A stretch of 64,000 nucleotides of DNA, from positions 124,001 through 188,000 of the forward strand of contig JACOEL010000004.1 in the NCBI GenBank assembly GCA_024998625.1, read 5' to 3'. Positions 7,451 to 17,386 of this stretch are shown here, piece by piece. Below the pieces are notes generated by a model that was given only the letters and a program-made list of their open reading frames with translations, made no database searches and was not told where the DNA came from. The position numbers and the translations under genes were made by a program. This stretch comes from Nitrospira sp. Its GTDB lineage: Bacteria; Nitrospirota; Nitrospiria; Nitrospirales; Nitrospiraceae. Every line of letters begins with the position of its first letter. Positions within the stretch are counted from its first letter, which is position 1.

Positions 7451-8383
7451 ATGAGTCGTTCAACACTTATCCTTGGTACGCGCGGCAGCAAGCTGGCCGT
7501 GCATCAAAGTCAGTGGGTGCAGGCACGGCTCCAGGAACTCGTCCCCGGCCTGACCATCTCGCTGCAGCGCATCCAAACATCGGGCGACAAAATCCTCGAC
7601 GTTCCGCTGGCGAAAATCGGCGGCAAAGGAGTTTTTGTCAAGGAAATCGAAGACGCGCTGTTGAGCAAAGAGATCGACCTGGCCGTGCACAGCATGAAGG
7701 ACGTGCCGACGGCTCTGCCGGAAGGGTTGGACATTCTGTGCGTGCCGCCGCGCGAAGATCCGCGGGACGCGTTGATTACGCGCGACGGTTCTCGGCTGGA
7801 CCAATTGAAGTCCGGTGCCAGAATCGGCACCAGCAGCCTGCGGCGCCAGGCCCAGTTGCTGCATTACCGCCCTGATTTCACCATCGAAATGTTGCGCGGC
7901 AATCTGGATACACGCCTGAGGAAACTCCACGAGGGACAATTCGACGCGATTGTGCTGGCCGCGGCAGGATTGCGGCGACTCGCCTGGGATGCGGAAATTA
8001 CCGAATATCTTCCCGTGCATCTCAGTTTACCGGCTATTGCTCAAGGTGCTCTCGGCATCGAAGCCCGCAGCGACGACGCCTTTGTGCGCGAACTGTTGAG
8101 CCGGTTCGAACATCGGCCCACCCGCATCACCGTCACGGCAGAACGCGCGCTGTTGCATCGTCTCGAGGGCGGATGCCAAGTGCCGATTGCGGCGCATGCC
8201 ACGCTTGAGGGAGACAGGCTCACGGTTGATGGTCTGGTGGCCAGCGTGGACGGCCGTCGGGTGATTCGTCATCAAATCCAAGGTCCGGCCAGTGAAGCTC
8301 ATGCTCTGGGGACGAAGCTTGCGGAGCGGCTGCTGGCCGATGGGGGGGATGTGATCCTCAAGGAGATTTACGGGCAGGCCTGA
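7451..8383 (+). CDS. hemC: Porphobilinogen deaminase (hydroxymethylbilane synthase)
   Basis: 310 residues. It joins four porphobilinogen units into hydroxymethylbilane in the cytoplasm. LILGTRGSKLAVHQS at the N terminus, HSMKDVP (about 80-86), the arginine-rich IGTSSLRRQAQL (about 125-136) and LEGGCQVPIAAHA holding the dipyrromethane-cofactor cysteine at residue 242 are all present. The length is normal. It begins with ATG in the heme operon and ends 5 bases before the cobA-hemD fusion. Confidence 0.97.
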   Translation: MSRSTLILGTRGSKLAVHQSQWVQARLQELVPGLTISLQRIQTSGDKILDVPLAKIGGKGVFVKEIEDALLSKEIDLAVHSMKDVPTALPEGLDILCVPPREDPRDALITRDGSRLDQLKSGARIGTSSLRRQAQLLHYRPDFTIEMLRGNLDTRLRKLHEGQFDAIVLAAAGLRRLAWDAEITEYLPVHLSLPAIAQGALGIEARSDDAFVRELLSRFEHRPTRITVTAERALLHRLEGGCQVPIAAHATLEGDRLTVDGLVASVDGRRVIRHQIQGPASEAHALGTKLAERLLADGGDVILKEIYGQA

Positions 8384-8388
8384 GTGGT

Positions 8389-9954
8389 ATGACGACGCGA
8401 GCAGGAATAGTGTATTTGGTCGGGGCTGGTCCAGGAGATCCCAAGCTGCTGACGATACGCGGCAAGGAATGTCTGGAGCAGGCCGATGTGGTGCTATACG
8501 ACTATCTCGCGAATGAAGCGCTCTTGCAGCATGTGTCTTCGACTGCTGAACGTCTGTACGTCGGCCGGCGCGGGCGTGGGCAGTATCGCGATCAGGCGGA
8601 GATCAATCGGTTGCTGATCGATCACGCTCAAGCGGGGAGACGGGTGGTCCGCTTGAAAGGTGGCGATCCGTTCGTCTTTGGTCGGGGCGGGGAAGAGGCG
8701 GAAGCCGTTGCGGCCGCCGGGCTGGATTTTGAAGTCGTCCCCGGTGTGACGGCCGCCGTTGCGGCGCCGGCGTATGCGGGTATTCCGGTGACCCATCGCA
8801 CGATGGCCTCTACGGTGACTTTCGTCACCGGACACGAAGACCCCACGAAAGATCGAAGTGGCGTCGAATGGCGGCGCCTGGCGACCGTACATGGCACGCT
8901 GGTGTTTCTCATGGGCATGACCAACCTGCCGAAAATCGTCCAATGCCTTCGAGCTGAAGGCAAAGAGGGTACGACGCCGGTTGCGCTGATTCGGTGGGGG
9001 ACGCGAGCTTCGCAACGAACCGTGGTGGGAAGCTTGGACGATATTGTGGAGAAGGCGGCGGCCGCTCATATGGAACCGCCCACGGTCATCGTGGTCGGCG
9101 AGGTGGTGCGTCTTCGGGAGCAACTCAATTGGTTCGAGCGCCGGCCCCTGTTCGGAAAACGGATTCTGGTGACGAGGCCGAAGCCTCAAGCGGCGGAGTT
9201 TTCCGATTTGATCGCGGCTCAAGGCGGGGAACCGGTGGAATGTCCGACCATCGAGATCGTGCCCCCCGAAGACTGGGCTCCGCTGGATCGGGCCCTGTCG
9301 CGCCTGGTGAGCTACAATTGGTTGATCTTCACCAGTGTGAACGGAGTTGCGCCATTCATGACCAGACTGGTGGAGACGCAACGTGACGTGCGTGCCTTGT
9401 CCGGCCTCACCATTTGTTGCATCGGGCCGCGCACCGCTGAGGCTCTGGCCGCCTATGGCTTGCGTGCCGACGTGATTCCGGAACAGTTTCAAGCCGAGGG
9501 AATCCTGGAGGTGTTGGCCACCCGGCAGATGCGCGGGGCCCGCGTGTTGATTCCGCGTGCATTGGTGGCCCGGGAGCTGCTTCCGGATCAGCTACGTACC
9601 CAGGGGGCGGACGTGGATGTGGTGCCGGTGTATCGCACGATCAGGCCTGCAGTCGCGACGGATCGCCTCATGGAACAACTCCGTACCGGCGGGATCGACG
9701 TGATTTCTTTCACGAGTTCCTCGACGGTGAGGAACTTCGTCGAGTTGTTTCCAACCAAGGATGAGTTGTTGCGGTCGGTCGGGAAGACGACCGTGGCCTG
9801 CATTGGGCCTATTACTGCGGCGACCGCCCGCGAGGCGGGTCTTACCGTTCAGGTGATGGCCGGAGTGAACACCGTTCCGGCGCTGGCGGACGCCATCGTG
9901 GATTTTGTTGTAAAGCCGACCGAGGGCCGAACCGCTTCGGCGGTGAGCCATTGA
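8389..9954 (+). CDS. cobA-hemD: Fused uroporphyrinogen-III C-methyltransferase and uroporphyrinogen-III synthase
   Basis: 521 residues in two domains. Residues 1-250 are a SUMT/CobA methyltransferase: VGAGPGDP (11-18), GGDPFVFGRGGEE (about 90-102), VVPGVTA and the PTVIVVGEVV end. It makes precorrin-2 for siroheme, heme d1 or cobalamin. From about 257 (FGKRILVTRP) to the end is a HemD synthase domain with a YNWLIFTSVNGV block and a second SFTSSSTVRNF block. A single polypeptide thus makes uroporphyrinogen III and can immediately divert it. Such fusions are known in several phyla. It lies 5 bases after hemC. Confidence 0.94.
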   Translation: MTTRAGIVYLVGAGPGDPKLLTIRGKECLEQADVVLYDYLANEALLQHVSSTAERLYVGRRGRGQYRDQAEINRLLIDHAQAGRRVVRLKGGDPFVFGRGGEEAEAVAAAGLDFEVVPGVTAAVAAPAYAGIPVTHRTMASTVTFVTGHEDPTKDRSGVEWRRLATVHGTLVFLMGMTNLPKIVQCLRAEGKEGTTPVALIRWGTRASQRTVVGSLDDIVEKAAAAHMEPPTVIVVGEVVRLREQLNWFERRPLFGKRILVTRPKPQAAEFSDLIAAQGGEPVECPTIEIVPPEDWAPLDRALSRLVSYNWLIFTSVNGVAPFMTRLVETQRDVRALSGLTICCIGPRTAEALAAYGLRADVIPEQFQAEGILEVLATRQMRGARVLIPRALVARELLPDQLRTQGADVDVVPVYRTIRPAVATDRLMEQLRTGGIDVISFTSSSTVRNFVELFPTKDELLRSVGKTTVACIGPITAATAREAGLTVQVMAGVNTVPALADAIVDFVVKPTEGRTASAVSH

Positions 9955-10005
9955 CCGGATGGCAGTGATCATGAAGATGTTTCTTACCAAGAGGGAGGAT
10001 GCGGC

Positions 10006-10398
10006 ATGGTTCCAGTCAAGTCATTCATGGTTCCGAAAGACAAGTTCATCACGGTTGAACGTGACATGGATGTGCGCTCTGCAGGGCGGGTCATGCGCGA
10101 TCGCAACATCGGCAGTCTGTTCGTCACGAACGGAAAAGATGTCATCGGCATTCTGACAGACACGGACATGGTGCGGCGGGTGGTCGCCACCGGGGCCGAT
10201 ATGACCAAGACGACCGTCGAGCAGATCATGTCGGCGCCGCTTGTGACAATCGAAGAACATAAGACACTGCTGGACGCGAACGACTTGATGGCGCAAACCC
10301 ATCTTCGCCACCTTGGCGTGACGAAAGACGGACAGCTCGTTGGCATGATTTCGGTGCGCGATCTGGTGGTGTTCCTGACCAACCTGCCGAGGAAGTGA
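10006..10398 (+). CDS. Tandem CBS-domain protein
   Basis: 130 residues made of two CBS motifs (about 8-60 and 72-125) with no catalytic domain. [24 protein letters not shown] and [20 protein letters not shown] are the two characteristic beta-alpha ends. Stand-alone CBS pairs usually sense adenine nucleotides and regulate a partner. Here it is placed between cobA-hemD and hemB, 7 bases ahead of the latter, so a role in tuning heme or siroheme synthesis is possible but only inferred from context. The ribosome site GGGAGGA is close to the ATG. Confidence 0.85.
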   Translation: MVPVKSFMVPKDKFITVERDMDVRSAGRVMRDRNIGSLFVTNGKDVIGILTDTDMVRRVVATGADMTKTTVEQIMSAPLVTIEEHKTLLDANDLMAQTHLRHLGVTKDGQLVGMISVRDLVVFLTNLPRK

Positions 10399-10405
10399 GC
10401 GGACC

Positions 10406-11389
10406 ATGCCCTTTCCGATTCAGCGCCTGCGTCGTCTGCGGGAGACGGAACCGCTTCGGCGGATGGTTCGAGAAACGAGCCTGACGCCGAACGATTTCAT
10501 CTATCCCGTGTTCGTCATCGAAGGGCAGGGTCGTCGTGAACCGATCGTCTCGATGCCGGGACAATCGCGATTGTCGATCGATCTCCTAGTCAAGGAAGCG
10601 CACGCGGTCAAGGCGCTGGGCATTCCGGCCATGATCCTCTTCGGGATTCCCGATCGAAAGGACGAGCGCGGCAGTTCCGGGTTCGACCCCGATGGAATCG
10701 TGCAACGCGCCATTCGTGCTGTGAAGGCGCAGGTGCCGGATCTGGTGCTGATCACCGATGTCTGCATCGATGAGTACACGAGCCATGGTCATTGCGGCAT
10801 TGTGCGGGACGGCAAAATTCTCAACGACGAGACGTTGGATTGTTTGCGGACCATGGCGAAGACCCATGCGGAGGCGGGGGCCGACATGGTCGCGCCGTCC
10901 GACATGATGGACGGCCGCGTGGCCGCGATTCGCGATGAGTTGGATCGCGCCGGATTTGTCGATATTCCCATCATGGCCTACGCGGCTAAGTTCGCGTCCT
11001 GCTTTTACGCGCCCTTTCGTGATGCCGCCAATTCCAGTCCGCAATTCGGCGATCGCCAGTCGTACCAGATGGATCCGGCCAACAAGCGGGAAGCCCTGCG
11101 GGAGATCGACCTGGATATCGAGGAAGGGGCCGACATCATCATGGTGAAGCCGGCCCTGCCGTATTTGGACATCATCAGCGCCGCACGTGAACGGACGCTT
11201 CTGCCGATTGCCGCCTACCAGGTGAGCGGGGAATACAGCATGATCAAAGCGGCGGCACAAGCCGGCTGGTTGGATGAGCGCCGCGCGATGCTGGAGTCGC
11301 TGCTCTCGATCAAGCGAGCGGGCGCCGAGATCATCTTGACCTACTTTGCAAAAGAGGCCGCCAGGCTTCTGCAGTCACGGCCTGTATGA
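10406..11389 (+). CDS. hemB: Delta-aminolevulinic acid dehydratase (porphobilinogen synthase)
   Basis: 327 residues. It condenses two 5-aminolevulinates into porphobilinogen. The Schiff-base lysines are K195 ([13 protein letters not shown]) and K248 (VKPALPYLD). The metal-site loop reads [14 protein letters not shown]: cysteines at 120 and 130 are kept but the middle zinc ligand is aspartate 122, so the site is a mixture of the zinc and magnesium types. The last four bases overlap ribF (ATGA), closing the heme operon while transcription probably continues. Confidence 0.97.
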   Translation: MPFPIQRLRRLRETEPLRRMVRETSLTPNDFIYPVFVIEGQGRREPIVSMPGQSRLSIDLLVKEAHAVKALGIPAMILFGIPDRKDERGSSGFDPDGIVQRAIRAVKAQVPDLVLITDVCIDEYTSHGHCGIVRDGKILNDETLDCLRTMAKTHAEAGADMVAPSDMMDGRVAAIRDELDRAGFVDIPIMAYAAKFASCFYAPFRDAANSSPQFGDRQSYQMDPANKREALREIDLDIEEGADIIMVKPALPYLDIISAARERTLLPIAAYQVSGEYSMIKAAAQAGWLDERRAMLESLLSIKRAGAEIILTYFAKEAARLLQSRPV

Positions 11390-12351
11390 AGATTTTCCGC
11401 GGTCTCACCCCGTCTACGTCCAGACCCTATTCGGTTGTGACCATCGGAAATTTTGACGGTCACCATCATGGTCACCGGGCTCTCCTCGACCAGGTGGTGG
11501 CGACAGCCCGCCGCGAGGCCGGAACGGCGCTCGTCCTGACGTTCGATCCTCATCCCGTCAAGATCCTGGCCCCGCAAGTCAATCTCATGTTTCTGACGAC
11601 ACCGGAAGAGAAGCTGGCCCGTTTCGAAGCCGCCGGTATCGATGAGGTCGTTTTTCTTGAATTCACGACGGCCTTTGCTGCGCTGAGCCCGGCTCAGTTT
11701 GCGAAGCAGGTCTTATGCGACGGTATCGGCACGCGGGAGTTGTATGTCGGGGAGCATTTTGCCTTTGGAAAGGGCCGTGCCGGACGCATTGCGGATCTGC
11801 TCGAACTCGGTGCCCAACTCGGGTTTCGCGTTCACCCGATGGCGCCTGTGACCATCGACGGCGAGGTGGTGAGCTCCACGCGGATTCGTCAGCTGATCCA
11901 GGCGGGGGAACTGCAAAAGGCCGTTCGCCTGCTGGGGCGACCCTATAGTATCGAGGGGACTGTGATTTCAGGTGCCCATCGCGGAACGGAACTTGGTTGG
12001 CCGACGGCGAATCTCCGCCTTCCAGAGGGGCGTGTCATTCCGCCGGATGGCGTGTATGCGGCGCAAGTTTCCTGGAAGGGGAGTGGCTTGAATGCAGTGG
12101 TCTACATCGGGACCAGGCCGACATTCGGCGCCGGCGAACGACTCCTGGAAGTCTCGATCCTCGATAAGCGGCTCGAACTGTATGGAGAAGTGATTCGAGT
12201 CGACCTGCTCGGCTTCATTCGTGAGGATCGCGTCTTTGCGTCAGCGGAAGCCCTGGCCCGGCAAATTGCGCTGGATGTGGATGCGGCCCGTGCACAGTTG
12301 TGCGATACCGGGACCACCGCGTCGCTCTCGGCTCTCCAGCCCCGGTCATGA
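11386..12351 (+). CDS. ribF: Bifunctional riboflavin kinase / FMN adenylyltransferase
   Basis: 321 residues. It converts riboflavin to FMN and FAD. The N-terminal adenylyltransferase domain has [16 protein letters not shown] (about 20-35) and [11 protein letters not shown] (about 163-173). The C-terminal flavokinase domain starts [20 protein letters not shown] and includes [10 protein letters not shown]. The start overlaps the hemB stop by 4 bases and the stop is 3 bases before tilS, so the gene belongs to the same transcription unit. FAD supply beside heme synthesis has no obvious mechanistic link. Confidence 0.95.
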   Translation: MKIFRGLTPSTSRPYSVVTIGNFDGHHHGHRALLDQVVATARREAGTALVLTFDPHPVKILAPQVNLMFLTTPEEKLARFEAAGIDEVVFLEFTTAFAALSPAQFAKQVLCDGIGTRELYVGEHFAFGKGRAGRIADLLELGAQLGFRVHPMAPVTIDGEVVSSTRIRQLIQAGELQKAVRLLGRPYSIEGTVISGAHRGTELGWPTANLRLPEGRVIPPDGVYAAQVSWKGSGLNAVVYIGTRPTFGAGERLLEVSILDKRLELYGEVIRVDLLGFIREDRVFASAEALARQIALDVDAARAQLCDTGTTASLSALQPRS

Positions 12352-12354
12352 GCC

Positions 12355-13839
12355 ATGACAGGTTCTCCGTCAGAATTCCATCACCCGCTTCATAAGCAGG
12401 TCGTCCGGGCTATTCGTGCGCGGAGGCTCCTGGAACCGGGGCAGAAGATTCTGGTGGCCGTGTCCGGGGGGCCGGACTCGCTGGCGCTGCTCTCCATTCT
12501 GCGCCAGCTCGCACCGGCCTGGAATCTTTCGTTGACGGTCGTCCATTGCAACTACGGGTTGCGGGGCGCCGAATCCGACGGGGATGCCTCGTTTGTCGCA
12601 GCCCTCTGCCGCCGCCTCGAACTTCCGTGTCATATCAGACGGCTCGCCGTAGACTGCGCGGGTGCAGGGGAGTCGAGCTCATTGCAGGCGCGTGCCCGAG
12701 AGGCTCGCTATCGGCTGTTTCGAGACGTGCTTACCGAACTCGGTGCAGATCGTGTCGCGCTCGGGCATACGGCGGATGATCAGGCTGAAACCGTGCTCTT
12801 GCGGATGTTGCGCGGGGCCGGTTTGAGAGGATTGGCCGGCATGCCGCATATTCGGGAACGCCTGTTCGTTCGGCCGCTACTCAGCTGTTCGCGTCAGGAG
12901 ATCCTGGCCTATCTCCAGGCCGTAGGGTTGTCCTATCGGACCGACTCCAGCAATGCTAAATCGATCTATCTTCGCAATCGTGTCCGGCACGAATTGCTCC
13001 CGGTGATGCAGTCGTTGGCGCCGGCTGCGGTTCGAATGCTGGCGCGCCAGGCCGATCTCCTGCGGGATGATGATCGGCTGCTGGATCTGTTGGCTGCCCG
13101 TCGTTTGGCGCGGGTTATGCGGAGCCACGATTCGGCTGCGATCGTGCTCGATCGCACAGTGTTGCTCAAACAGCCGTCGGCCCTACAGCGCCGGATTCTC
13201 CGTCAGGCGATCCAGGCGGTCGCTCCGTCAACCGGCGCGCCGCGAAGCGATGCCCTGCTCTCGATGTTGGCTTCGTTGGCCTCACATTCGGGAGGCGTCT
13301 GGCACGTGGGTGCTGCGACGGTGCTCTGCGAACAGGATCAGGTGCGGGTGACGGCGGGCTCTCCATTGCCTCCGATGGGTGGAAAGGGTCTTCAGCCGAT
13401 CAGTGCGGCTTCAGTCCCCGAGGTCGTGACGATAGCCGCTCTCCCCTCGGCTGTTTCCTGGCAATTGACGGGAGCGGTGATTCGTCTGCGCGTGGTGACG
13501 CGCGAGCGGGGATTGATCCTCCTGGAGAAACCATCGCCTTCCGTAGCGTTGTTGGATGCCGACCGATTGTCGTGGCCGTTGACGATTCGGCCCTGGCGCC
13601 ACGGGGATTGGTTTTTCCCGATTGGAATGGCGGGGCGACGAAAGAAATTGCAAGATTACTTCACAGATGCAAAACTGGATCGGTCTATGCGAGAACGGAT
13701 CCCACTGGTATTGTCGGGTGAGGGCATTGTCTGGATCGTCGGGCAGCGGGTCGATGCCCGCTTTGCCGCCAACGGATCGACCGCTCGATTTGTTCTGGCC
13801 CGTGTCACGCAGCCTTTACGCCGGAAAGGAGTCTGCTAG
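12355..13839 (+). CDS. tilS: tRNA(Ile)-lysidine synthase
   Basis: 494 residues. It modifies C34 of the CAU-anticodon isoleucine tRNA to lysidine so that it reads AUA. The ATP-pyrophosphatase loop SGGPDS is at residues 37-42, followed by the GHTADDQAETVLLRMLRGAGLRG block split over about 139-163, a middle substrate-recognition domain, and a C-terminal TilS_C domain with PWRHGDWFFPIGMAGRRKKLQDYF. The length is full. It is followed 2 bases later by hpt, the same tilS-hpt-ftsH order seen in many bacteria. Confidence 0.95.
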   Translation: MTGSPSEFHHPLHKQVVRAIRARRLLEPGQKILVAVSGGPDSLALLSILRQLAPAWNLSLTVVHCNYGLRGAESDGDASFVAALCRRLELPCHIRRLAVDCAGAGESSSLQARAREARYRLFRDVLTELGADRVALGHTADDQAETVLLRMLRGAGLRGLAGMPHIRERLFVRPLLSCSRQEILAYLQAVGLSYRTDSSNAKSIYLRNRVRHELLPVMQSLAPAAVRMLARQADLLRDDDRLLDLLAARRLARVMRSHDSAAIVLDRTVLLKQPSALQRRILRQAIQAVAPSTGAPRSDALLSMLASLASHSGGVWHVGAATVLCEQDQVRVTAGSPLPPMGGKGLQPISAASVPEVVTIAALPSAVSWQLTGAVIRLRVVTRERGLILLEKPSPSVALLDADRLSWPLTIRPWRHGDWFFPIGMAGRRKKLQDYFTDAKLDRSMRERIPLVLSGEGIVWIVGQRVDARFAANGSTARFVLARVTQPLRRKGVC

Positions 13840-13841
13840 GA

Positions 13842-14393
13842 ATGGAACGCATTTTTGGTCGCCCCATTGTGACGCAAGAGCAGATGCGGACCCGCATCCG
13901 TGAACTCGGCCGGCAAATCGCGTCTGATTATGCCGGAAAAGATCTCGTGCTGGTCGGGGTGCTCAAGGGCGCGTATGCCTTCTATGCCGACCTGGCGCGG
14001 GCCATCCGGATTCCGATGCGGGTGGAGTTCATCGTGGTGACCAGTTATGGCGCCGGCAAGAAAAGTTCCGGCAAGGTCAAGCTGGTGTCGGATCTGACGG
14101 AACCCATTGCGTCCAAAGATGTGTTGCTGGTGGAGGATATCGTCGATTCCGGCCTCACGGTGCAATATCTCATGAAGACATTATCCCGGCGAAAGCCCCG
14201 GTCGTTGAAGGTCTGTACGCTGCTGAGCAAACCCGATCGTCGAACCGTCGAGGTGGACCTCGAATACGTGGGATTCAAGATCCCGAACAAATTTGTGGTC
14301 GGGTACGGCCTCGATTATCGGCAGGAGTATCGCAATCTGCCCTACCTTGCGGCGCTCGATCAGGGGGATGAACAGGGACAGGAGTCTGCATGA
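13842..14393 (+). CDS. hpt: Hypoxanthine phosphoribosyltransferase
   Basis: 183 residues. It salvages hypoxanthine and guanine with PRPP to IMP and GMP. LVGVLKGAYAFYADLAR (about 39-55), the PRPP loop LLVEDIVDSGLTVQYL (about 97-112) and FVVGYGLDYRQEYRNLPYLA near the C terminus define the family. The overlap-tight position between tilS and ftsH is conserved across bacteria, which supports the call. The ATG is 2 bases after the tilS stop. Confidence 0.95.
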   Translation: MERIFGRPIVTQEQMRTRIRELGRQIASDYAGKDLVLVGVLKGAYAFYADLARAIRIPMRVEFIVVTSYGAGKKSSGKVKLVSDLTEPIASKDVLLVEDIVDSGLTVQYLMKTLSRRKPRSLKVCTLLSKPDRRTVEVDLEYVGFKIPNKFVVGYGLDYRQEYRNLPYLAALDQGDEQGQESA

Positions 14394-14397
14394 AAGG

Positions 14398-14427
14398 TTG
14401 TTCCCCCTGCGGAACGTATGGTAACAT
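14398..14427 (+). promoter_or_regulatory. Possible ftsH promoter
   Basis: TTGTTC (14398-14403), 18-base spacer, TAACAT (14422-14427) in the 88-base hpt-ftsH gap. Both boxes are imperfect, so this is tentative. Confidence 0.3.
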
Positions 14428-14481
14428 TCTGCAGGGTTAGCTGATTTTTCGGTCTGCCTAATATCCTCAAAGGAGAGGTGG

Positions 14482-16296
14482 ATGAATTCACGTGTAAAGA
14501 ATTTGCTGTTCTGGGTCGTCGTCGGCCTCTTCATGATTCTATTGTTCAATCTCTTTAGCGTGCCGACTCACGCGCCGGAAGATGAAGTCATATTCAGCGA
14601 TTTCATGGCTAAGCTCGACAAGGGTGAGGTCATGAAGGTGACGATCAAGGCCAACCATATCAGCGCAATTTTAAAGGACCAAAGCCGGATTCGGACCTAT
14701 ACGGCCGAGTATCCTGAATTGGTCAAGCACCTGCGCGAGAAGGATGTCCAGATTGAAGCTCGGCCGCCTGACGAGAGTCCCTGGTACATCACCTTCCTGG
14801 TCACGTGGGGTCCGTTTATTCTCTTCCTCGGTCTCTGGTTCTTTCTCATGCGCCAGATGCAGATCGGCGGAAACAAAGCACTCTCGTTCGGAAAGAGTCG
14901 CGCTCGCATGCTGACCGAAGAGCGGAAAAAGGTGACGTTCTCCGATGTCGCCGGCATTGAAGAAGCCAAGGAAGAAGTCCTTGAGATCATCGAGTTTTTA
15001 AAGGATCCCAGAAAGTTTCAAAAACTGGGTGGGCGCATTCCCAAAGGCGTCCTGATCGTCGGTCCTCCGGGAACCGGAAAGACGCTGTTGGCCAAGGCCA
15101 TTGCCGGTGAGGCAGGGGTCCCGTTCTTCAGTATCAGCGGGTCGGACTTCGTGGAAATGTTCGTCGGGGTGGGCGCATCCAGAGTCCGTGATCTCTTTGA
15201 GCAGGGGAAGAAACATGCTCCCTGCATCATCTTCATTGACGAAATTGATGCGGTCGGTCGTCTGCGTGGCGCCGGTCTTGGTGGCGGCCATGATGAACGC
15301 GAGCAGACGCTCAACCAGCTGTTGGTCGAGATGGATGGATTCGACACGACGGAAGGCGTCATTTTGATTGCCGCCACAAACCGTCCTGATGTGCTTGACC
15401 CGGCGTTGCTGCGCCCGGGCCGTTTCGATCGCCAGGTTGTAGTCAACCGGCCGGACTTGCGAGGCCGCTCGGAGATTCTGAAAGTCCACACCAAGAAGGT
15501 GCCGCTGGCTGCCGACGTGGAATTGGAGAAGATTGCGCGGGGGACGCCCGGATTCTCCGGCGCCGATCTGGAAAATCTGGTCAACGAAGCGGCATTGTGG
15601 GCGGCCCGCTGGAACAAGAAAGAAGTCGAGTTGATCGACTTCGAAATGGCGAAAGACAAGGTGTTGATGGGGGCCGAGCGCAAGAGCATGGTGCTCAGCG
15701 ACGAAGAGAAACGCACCACGGCCTATCATGAAGCCGGTCACGCACTGATGGCCAAGTTGCTGCCGGGGACGGATCCCGTTCACAAGGTCACGATCATCCC
15801 CCGTGGCCGTGCGCTCGGCGTGACGATGCAGCTACCCACCGACGACCGCCATAATTATTCGAAGGATTTTCTGTACAACAACCTCGCGATTCTCATGGGT
15901 GGTCGTGTGGCGGAAGAATTGGTGCTGCATGATGTGACGACCGGGGCAGGGAATGACTTGGAGCGGGCCACGGACCTCGCCAGAAAAATGGTGTGTGAAT
16001 GGGGCATGAGCGAAAAGTTAGGACCGCTGACGTTCGGCAGGAAAGAAGAGGAAGTGTTCCTCGGTCGTGAGATGGGTTCCAAGCGGGATTTCAGCGAACA
16101 AGTGGCGATTGAAATCGATCATGAAGTCAGGCGGCTGGTCACGGAAAATTATGAACGTGCAAAGCGCATCCTGACCGACAATATGACGAGCCTGAAAGCG
16201 CTTGCCGAGGCATTGTTGGAAAAGGAAGTGTTGGACGCGTTGGAAATCGATCAGATCCTCATTCAAGGGTCCTCGTCCCAGACGGTTCCCGCCTAA
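14482..16296 (+). CDS. ftsH: ATP-dependent zinc metalloprotease FtsH
   Basis: 604 residues. It is a membrane-anchored AAA protease that degrades misfolded membrane and regulatory proteins. Two membrane spans (about 8-25 and 103-123) flank a periplasmic loop. Walker A GPPGTGKT is at 194-201, Walker B is FIDEIDAVG (about 251-259), the second region of homology includes [20 protein letters not shown], and the zinc site HEAGH is at 416-420. The ribosome site AAAGGAGAGG precedes the ATG. A large hairpin follows the stop, so transcription of this block probably ends here. Confidence 0.97.
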   Translation: MNSRVKNLLFWVVVGLFMILLFNLFSVPTHAPEDEVIFSDFMAKLDKGEVMKVTIKANHISAILKDQSRIRTYTAEYPELVKHLREKDVQIEARPPDESPWYITFLVTWGPFILFLGLWFFLMRQMQIGGNKALSFGKSRARMLTEERKKVTFSDVAGIEEAKEEVLEIIEFLKDPRKFQKLGGRIPKGVLIVGPPGTGKTLLAKAIAGEAGVPFFSISGSDFVEMFVGVGASRVRDLFEQGKKHAPCIIFIDEIDAVGRLRGAGLGGGHDEREQTLNQLLVEMDGFDTTEGVILIAATNRPDVLDPALLRPGRFDRQVVVNRPDLRGRSEILKVHTKKVPLAADVELEKIARGTPGFSGADLENLVNEAALWAARWNKKEVELIDFEMAKDKVLMGAERKSMVLSDEEKRTTAYHEAGHALMAKLLPGTDPVHKVTIIPRGRALGVTMQLPTDDRHNYSKDFLYNNLAILMGGRVAEELVLHDVTTGAGNDLERATDLARKMVCEWGMSEKLGPLTFGRKEEEVFLGREMGSKRDFSEQVAIEIDHEVRRLVTENYERAKRILTDNMTSLKALAEALLEKEVLDALEIDQILIQGSSSQTVPA

Positions 16297-16306
16297 GCTC
16301 TGTACC

Positions 16307-16352
16307 GCTGTCGTCGCAGGGGGCTCATTCTTATTGCCCCTGCGACGACAGC
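16307..16352 (+). terminator. Large stem-loop after ftsH
   Basis: Arms GCTGTCGTCGCAGGGG and CCCCTGCGACGACAGC pair perfectly over 16 bases around a 14-base loop, 11 bases after the ftsH stop. The following GCTTCCTAT is only moderately T-rich, so termination is likely but not the textbook form. Confidence 0.75.
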
Positions 16353-16495
16353 GCTTCCTATACAATTCGTGCCGTGGATCGGAACGCAGCTCCTACACCT
16401 GAACGCCGTCGGTTTTGGTTTCTCTCCCGTAGGGGCGTCTTGTCGCAGACTGATGTCCTGTTCCTGATCCGGAAGAGAGAAGGACCTGTCTGATT

Positions 16496-17386
16496 GTGAT
16501 CACGACCTCATCCCCAAGCCCCATCCTCCTAACTGCGGGCTCTCGGACGTTCAGTTTTGAATCAGGCCCGCTCCTCATGGGGGTCCTCAACGTTACCCCC
16601 GATTCATTTTCAGACGGTGGGGCCTTTCTCACGGTCGAGCATGCTTTGCAGCATGCCAGACAGATGCAGGCCGAAGGTGCCGATATCATCGACATCGGTG
16701 CTGAGTCTTCAAGGCCGGGGGCACAACCGATCGACGAAACAGAAGAATTGCGTCGCCTCCTTCCCGTTCTGGAAGCAGTCCATGACGTGGTGCCGCTTCC
16801 TATTTCCGTTGATACGACCAAAGCCGCAGTGGCCCGTCGAGCAATTCGTGCCGGTGCCACCATCGTGAATGACATTAGCGCATTACGCGGTGACCCCTTG
16901 ATGGGCCAGCTGGTGGCTGAAACCGGCGCGGCGGTGGTGTTGATGCACATGCAGGGGACTCCGCAGACCATGCAACAGTCGCCACGGTATACCAATGTCG
17001 TGGAAGAGGTGCTTGGATTTCTGCGTGAACGGGTGCGGGTCGCCATCGCTCACGGCATCAAGGGAAGTCAGATCGTCCTTGACCCAGGCTTCGGTTTTGG
17101 TAAGCTCCAAGAGCATAATCTTCAATTGCTCGCTGAGTTTGACGCCTTCACGAAGCTGGGCTATCCGGTTCTGGCAGGGGTCTCCCGGAAGCAGTTTATC
17201 GGGAACCTGACTCAACAGCCGGTGCAGGAACGGGGGTACGGCACCGCCGGCGCGGTGGCAGTGGCCGTCCTCAAAGGGGCCCGGATCATTCGTGTACACG
17301 ACGTGCGATCAATGCGAGATACCGTATCCGTCGTGTCAGCCATTTCCCGTCACGCGCGTTCTGATGTAGGGGTATCCAATGCGTAA
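16496..17386 (+). CDS. folP: Dihydropteroate synthase
   Basis: 296 residues. It couples p-aminobenzoate to the pterin pyrophosphate in folate synthesis. [16 protein letters not shown] (about 23-38), [13 protein letters not shown] (about 64-76), [17 protein letters not shown] and [10 protein letters not shown]-type blocks are present, with a C-terminal RVHDV. The start is GTG at 16496 with AGAAGGA upstream. The end overlaps glmM by 8 bases. folP-glmM adjacency is a common conserved pair. Confidence 0.95.
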   Translation: MITTSSPSPILLTAGSRTFSFESGPLLMGVLNVTPDSFSDGGAFLTVEHALQHARQMQAEGADIIDIGAESSRPGAQPIDETEELRRLLPVLEAVHDVVPLPISVDTTKAAVARRAIRAGATIVNDISALRGDPLMGQLVAETGAAVVLMHMQGTPQTMQQSPRYTNVVEEVLGFLRERVRVAIAHGIKGSQIVLDPGFGFGKLQEHNLQLLAEFDAFTKLGYPVLAGVSRKQFIGNLTQQPVQERGYGTAGAVAVAVLKGARIIRVHDVRSMRDTVSVVSAISRHARSDVGVSNA

